Origin: Acidimicrobiales bacterium
GTDB lineage: Bacteria; Actinomycetota; Acidimicrobiia; Acidimicrobiales; JABEUL01
Length of the DNA stretch: 6,645 nucleotides
Direction: 5' to 3'
NCBI GenBank assembly: GCA_013044465.1
Contig: JABEUL010000075.1
Span: 1-6,645 of the forward strand
The notes under the pieces are model-generated. The model worked only from the letters and a program-made list of their open reading frames with translations. It was not told the origin of the DNA and did not search any database. Shown piece after piece: positions 5,100 through 6,645 of the stretch. The stretch's first letter is position 1. Each line of letters begins with the position of its first letter. Made by a program: the position numbers and the translations under genes.

Positions 5100-5514
5100 C
5101 TAAGTAATTTTGACTTCATTTGTCAGCAGCCATCAAGGTGGCGCCTGCTAGGCAAAGTAGGGATTAAATGGAGACAAAGTAGATGCATTAATTCATTATT
5201 TTTCATGTTATATTATTATATTACAAAATGTTGGTTAGAAGAGAACTTCGACGGGAAAAATTCGGCGATATTGAGTGGTGACAGTTTTAGTCGCGACCAT
5301 GTTCCTTAGTATTTCGCCTTTATCCCCAACGGAAATTATTTAGAAGTTGGCAACCTTGGCACTTGGCTATAGACCTTGAGTGGGCCTGGAGGAGCCCTAG
5401 CTGAGCGTCATCTCAATTGGGTTGTCGACATTAAGTGGCATCTCAGTTCGTCCAGATGCGTTTACTTGGCTATCAAAGCCCGATCCATCACGAGACTAAA
5501 GACACGTTCGCAAT
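5098..5514. other. Gene-free stretch between vapB and the lipase gene
   Basis: No credible coding region was found in either strand; all frames are broken by stops within short distances. It holds the vapBC upstream region, an AT-rich block at about 5188-5225 with the imperfect palindrome 5206-5225, and a set of degenerate direct repeats (5266-5286, 5409-5418, 5426-5448). A 10-bp word, ACTTGGCTAT, occurs at 5361 and 5464. No clear terminator for the lipase gene is visible. Confidence 0.6.
5266..5448. repeat. Degenerate direct repeats, possible mobile-element end
   Basis: CGATATTGAGTGG (5266-5278) and CGACATTAAGTGG (5426-5438) match at 11 of 13 positions, and both are followed shortly by CAGTT. 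CATCTCAATT (5409-5418) and CATCTCAGTT (5439-5448) match at 9 of 10, exactly 30 bp apart. Multiple related repeats at one end are a feature of IS21-type elements. No transposase remnant is seen, so the origin is open. Confidence 0.35.
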
Positions 5515-6387
5515 CTATGTCGTAGGCCCATAACCTCCGCAGACAGGTTGAGGAAAACTCGGGGTAAGCATTAGTGCGTCCATAACGTCTTGAAGAGCCA
5601 CAGAATCGTAGGGCAGACCAATGTGGCCAGTGTTGTCAGAAGGACACTGATTCTGCACCAAAATGTTGGTTACGTTTGCTCCAGAAAGAAATGCCGATGT
5701 ATAAGGTTGCACTATCTCATCATCGCTCGTTTCGATTACCACGTAGGTTGGTCCCGCCACCGTATCTCCGCTGGCATTCAAGTTCGTGATAAAGGAAGAG
5801 TACGTCCACTGCTCTGCCCATGCAGGTTGGGTCAGACCCAACTGCTGCAGAGTGGTTGGGTTAGCTAGAGTCGTTCCATGATTAGAAGGCGCCAGACCTA
5901 CCAGTGTGTTGACCTTGGCAGCACCCGAAAGGAACTTCATATAGTACCTCGGCATCATCCCTCCCTGGGAGTGACCTACGATGTCAACCTGTTTGGCACC
6001 AGTTGAACTTAATACCTGGTCCACAAACGTGCTGAGCTGTCCAGCCGATTGGGCAATGTCACCAAGGCCATATCCACCGCCAGCTGGGTACTGCCCGTAG
6101 TCGAGTGCGAAAACACAGTAGCCCGCGTCATAGAGCATCGGAGAGAGTGCCTGGAACACCAAGTTTGCATTTTCTGCTGTCCCGTGCAAAAGTATGACCG
6201 GATATGGATGCAAAGCCGTCGGTTTGCAAGTCCAGTCGTTCGCACCGGGAGGCATACCTGAAGGGTTTTGAGCGCTTGCCTGCTGGCCAGTCGAGTAAGT
6301 TCCTATCGGTAAACACGCCGAAAGCAATAATCCCATCAATATCAGCAATACAAGTTTCATTTTCTTCTTGATTTGAATTGACTTCAT
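5515..6387 (-). CDS. Secreted lipoprotein lipase/esterase (alpha/beta hydrolase, lipase class 2 type)
   Basis: This 290-aa protein carries a lipoprotein signal peptide: KKK at 7-9, a hydrophobic core at 12-22 and the lipobox LSAC with Cys25, so it should be lipid-anchored on the outer face of the membrane. Residues of about 26-50 are a flexible linker. The catalytic domain (about 54-283) has the oxyanion motif LLHGT at 66-70, nucleophile Ser140 in GHSQGG, likely acid Asp223 (TSDDEIV) and His255 (GHIGLPYD). This order matches bacterial triacylglycerol lipases of the EstA/LipA class 2 type, which hydrolyse acyl esters. Cys54/Cys91 and Cys248/Cys283 could form disulfides. ATG 6387 is kept because it gives a basic n-region; ATG 6360, which follows AAGAAGAAA, is an alternative with a very short n-region. 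Base composition is visibly GC-richer than the operon genes, suggesting separate ancestry. The substrate is unknown. Confidence 0.9.
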   Translation of the reverse strand: MKSIQIKKKMKLVLLILMGLLLSACLPIGTYSTGQQASAQNPSGMPPGANDWTCKPTALHPYPVILLHGTAENANLVFQALSPMLYDAGYCVFALDYGQYPAGGGYGLGDIAQSAGQLSTFVDQVLSSTGAKQVDIVGHSQGGMMPRYYMKFLSGAAKVNTLVGLAPSNHGTTLANPTTLQQLGLTQPAWAEQWTYSSFITNLNASGDTVAGPTYVVIETSDDEIVQPYTSAFLSGANVTNILVQNQCPSDNTGHIGLPYDSVALQDVMDALMLTPSFPQPVCGGYGPTT

Positions 6388-6404
6388 AGGAAGAGCCTAG
6401 CCTC

Positions 6405-6434
6405 ATTTTAAACCTTTATTTACCCCTTAGTCAG
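6405..6434 (-). promoter_or_regulatory. Candidate promoter of the lipase gene
   Basis: On the minus strand CTGACT (6434-6429) is followed by an 18-bp spacer and TAAAAT (6410-6405, 5 of 6 bases matching TATAAT). Transcription would start near 6398, about 11 nt before ATG 6387 and about 38 nt before ATG 6360. The rest of the region to 6645 shows no coding frame or RNA gene I can support. Confidence 0.4.
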
Positions 6435-6645
6435 TAGCCAAATGGCCGAGCGCTTCTCGTCCTTCAATCAAGCTGAACCACTCAAAAGCCATGTGTTCGA
6501 AATAATCAGAAATCGAGTTTGAATGTTCATTTCCGGAGTACTCGGGCGTTCTTTACGAATCCTTTATCCTCATGGTGGCACCTAAAAGGGAACACTAGTA
6601 ATCCGGGATTTCAGATGCGTCCCCCTATGGCAATGGATTGTCATA

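Noticed and set aside
5120..5143. TTGTCAG resembling the PafBC promoter motif
   Set aside because: No TANNNT at the required spacing and no plus-strand gene downstream.
5456..5533. Short plus-strand frame reading LLGYQSP, resembling the end of IS3-type transposases
   Set aside because: Only 25 codons, no transposase sequence upstream in frame (a stop occurs at 5432), and it runs into the lipase 3' end; chance likely.
6009..6406. Other open frames on both strands within the lipase gene
   Set aside because: The lipase frame has a lipobox, oxyanion motif and complete catalytic triad; the other frames have none.
6615..6645. ATG with an open frame to the right edge
   Set aside because: Only ten codons are visible with no convincing ribosome binding site or promoter.

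Overview
The window looks like a low-to-medium GC actinobacterial chromosome. The best evidence is a tandem pair of WYL-domain regulators that resemble PafB and PafC, which are characteristic of Actinobacteria. The use of GTG and TTG starts, tight gene overlaps and apparently leaderless starts (a TANNNT box 6-7 nt before ATG) fits this. AT-richer coding DNA suggests a freshwater or marine lineage, but the genus cannot be fixed from this sequence.

Layout. Positions 1-148 (minus) hold the first 49 codons of a gene that runs off the left edge. Positions 149-504 are a divergent intergenic region with several hairpins, a 12-bp direct repeat and a good promoter at 421-448. Positions 505-4355 (plus) are five tightly packed genes that form one probable operon. 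They encode a tail-anchored membrane protein of unknown function, a 104-residue CxxC protein, a zinc-type medium-chain dehydrogenase without the structural-zinc lobe, a PafB-like protein and a PafC-like protein. A perfect 11-bp inverted repeat at 4381-4410 sits in the convergent gap after the operon. Positions 4422-5085 (minus) are a vapBC toxin-antitoxin pair with a palindrome over the probable promoter and start. Positions 5098-5514 are about 400 bp without a gene, holding degenerate repeats that may be a mobile-element scar. Positions 5515-6387 (minus) encode a GC-richer secreted lipoprotein of the alpha/beta-hydrolase lipase type. Positions 6388-6645 are intergenic, with a possible lipase promoter.

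How the parts may work together. PafB and PafC are known as a heteromeric activator of the LexA-independent DNA-damage response in mycobacteria. Here they are translationally coupled to a dehydrogenase and two uncharacterised small proteins. The proteasome and Tat genes that usually flank pafBC are absent from the window. The operon promoter region carries the two ends of a PafBC-type promoter motif at the right spacing, but not its middle, so self-control is only a hypothesis. The vapBC pair and the lipase appear to be independent units and are more likely accessory.
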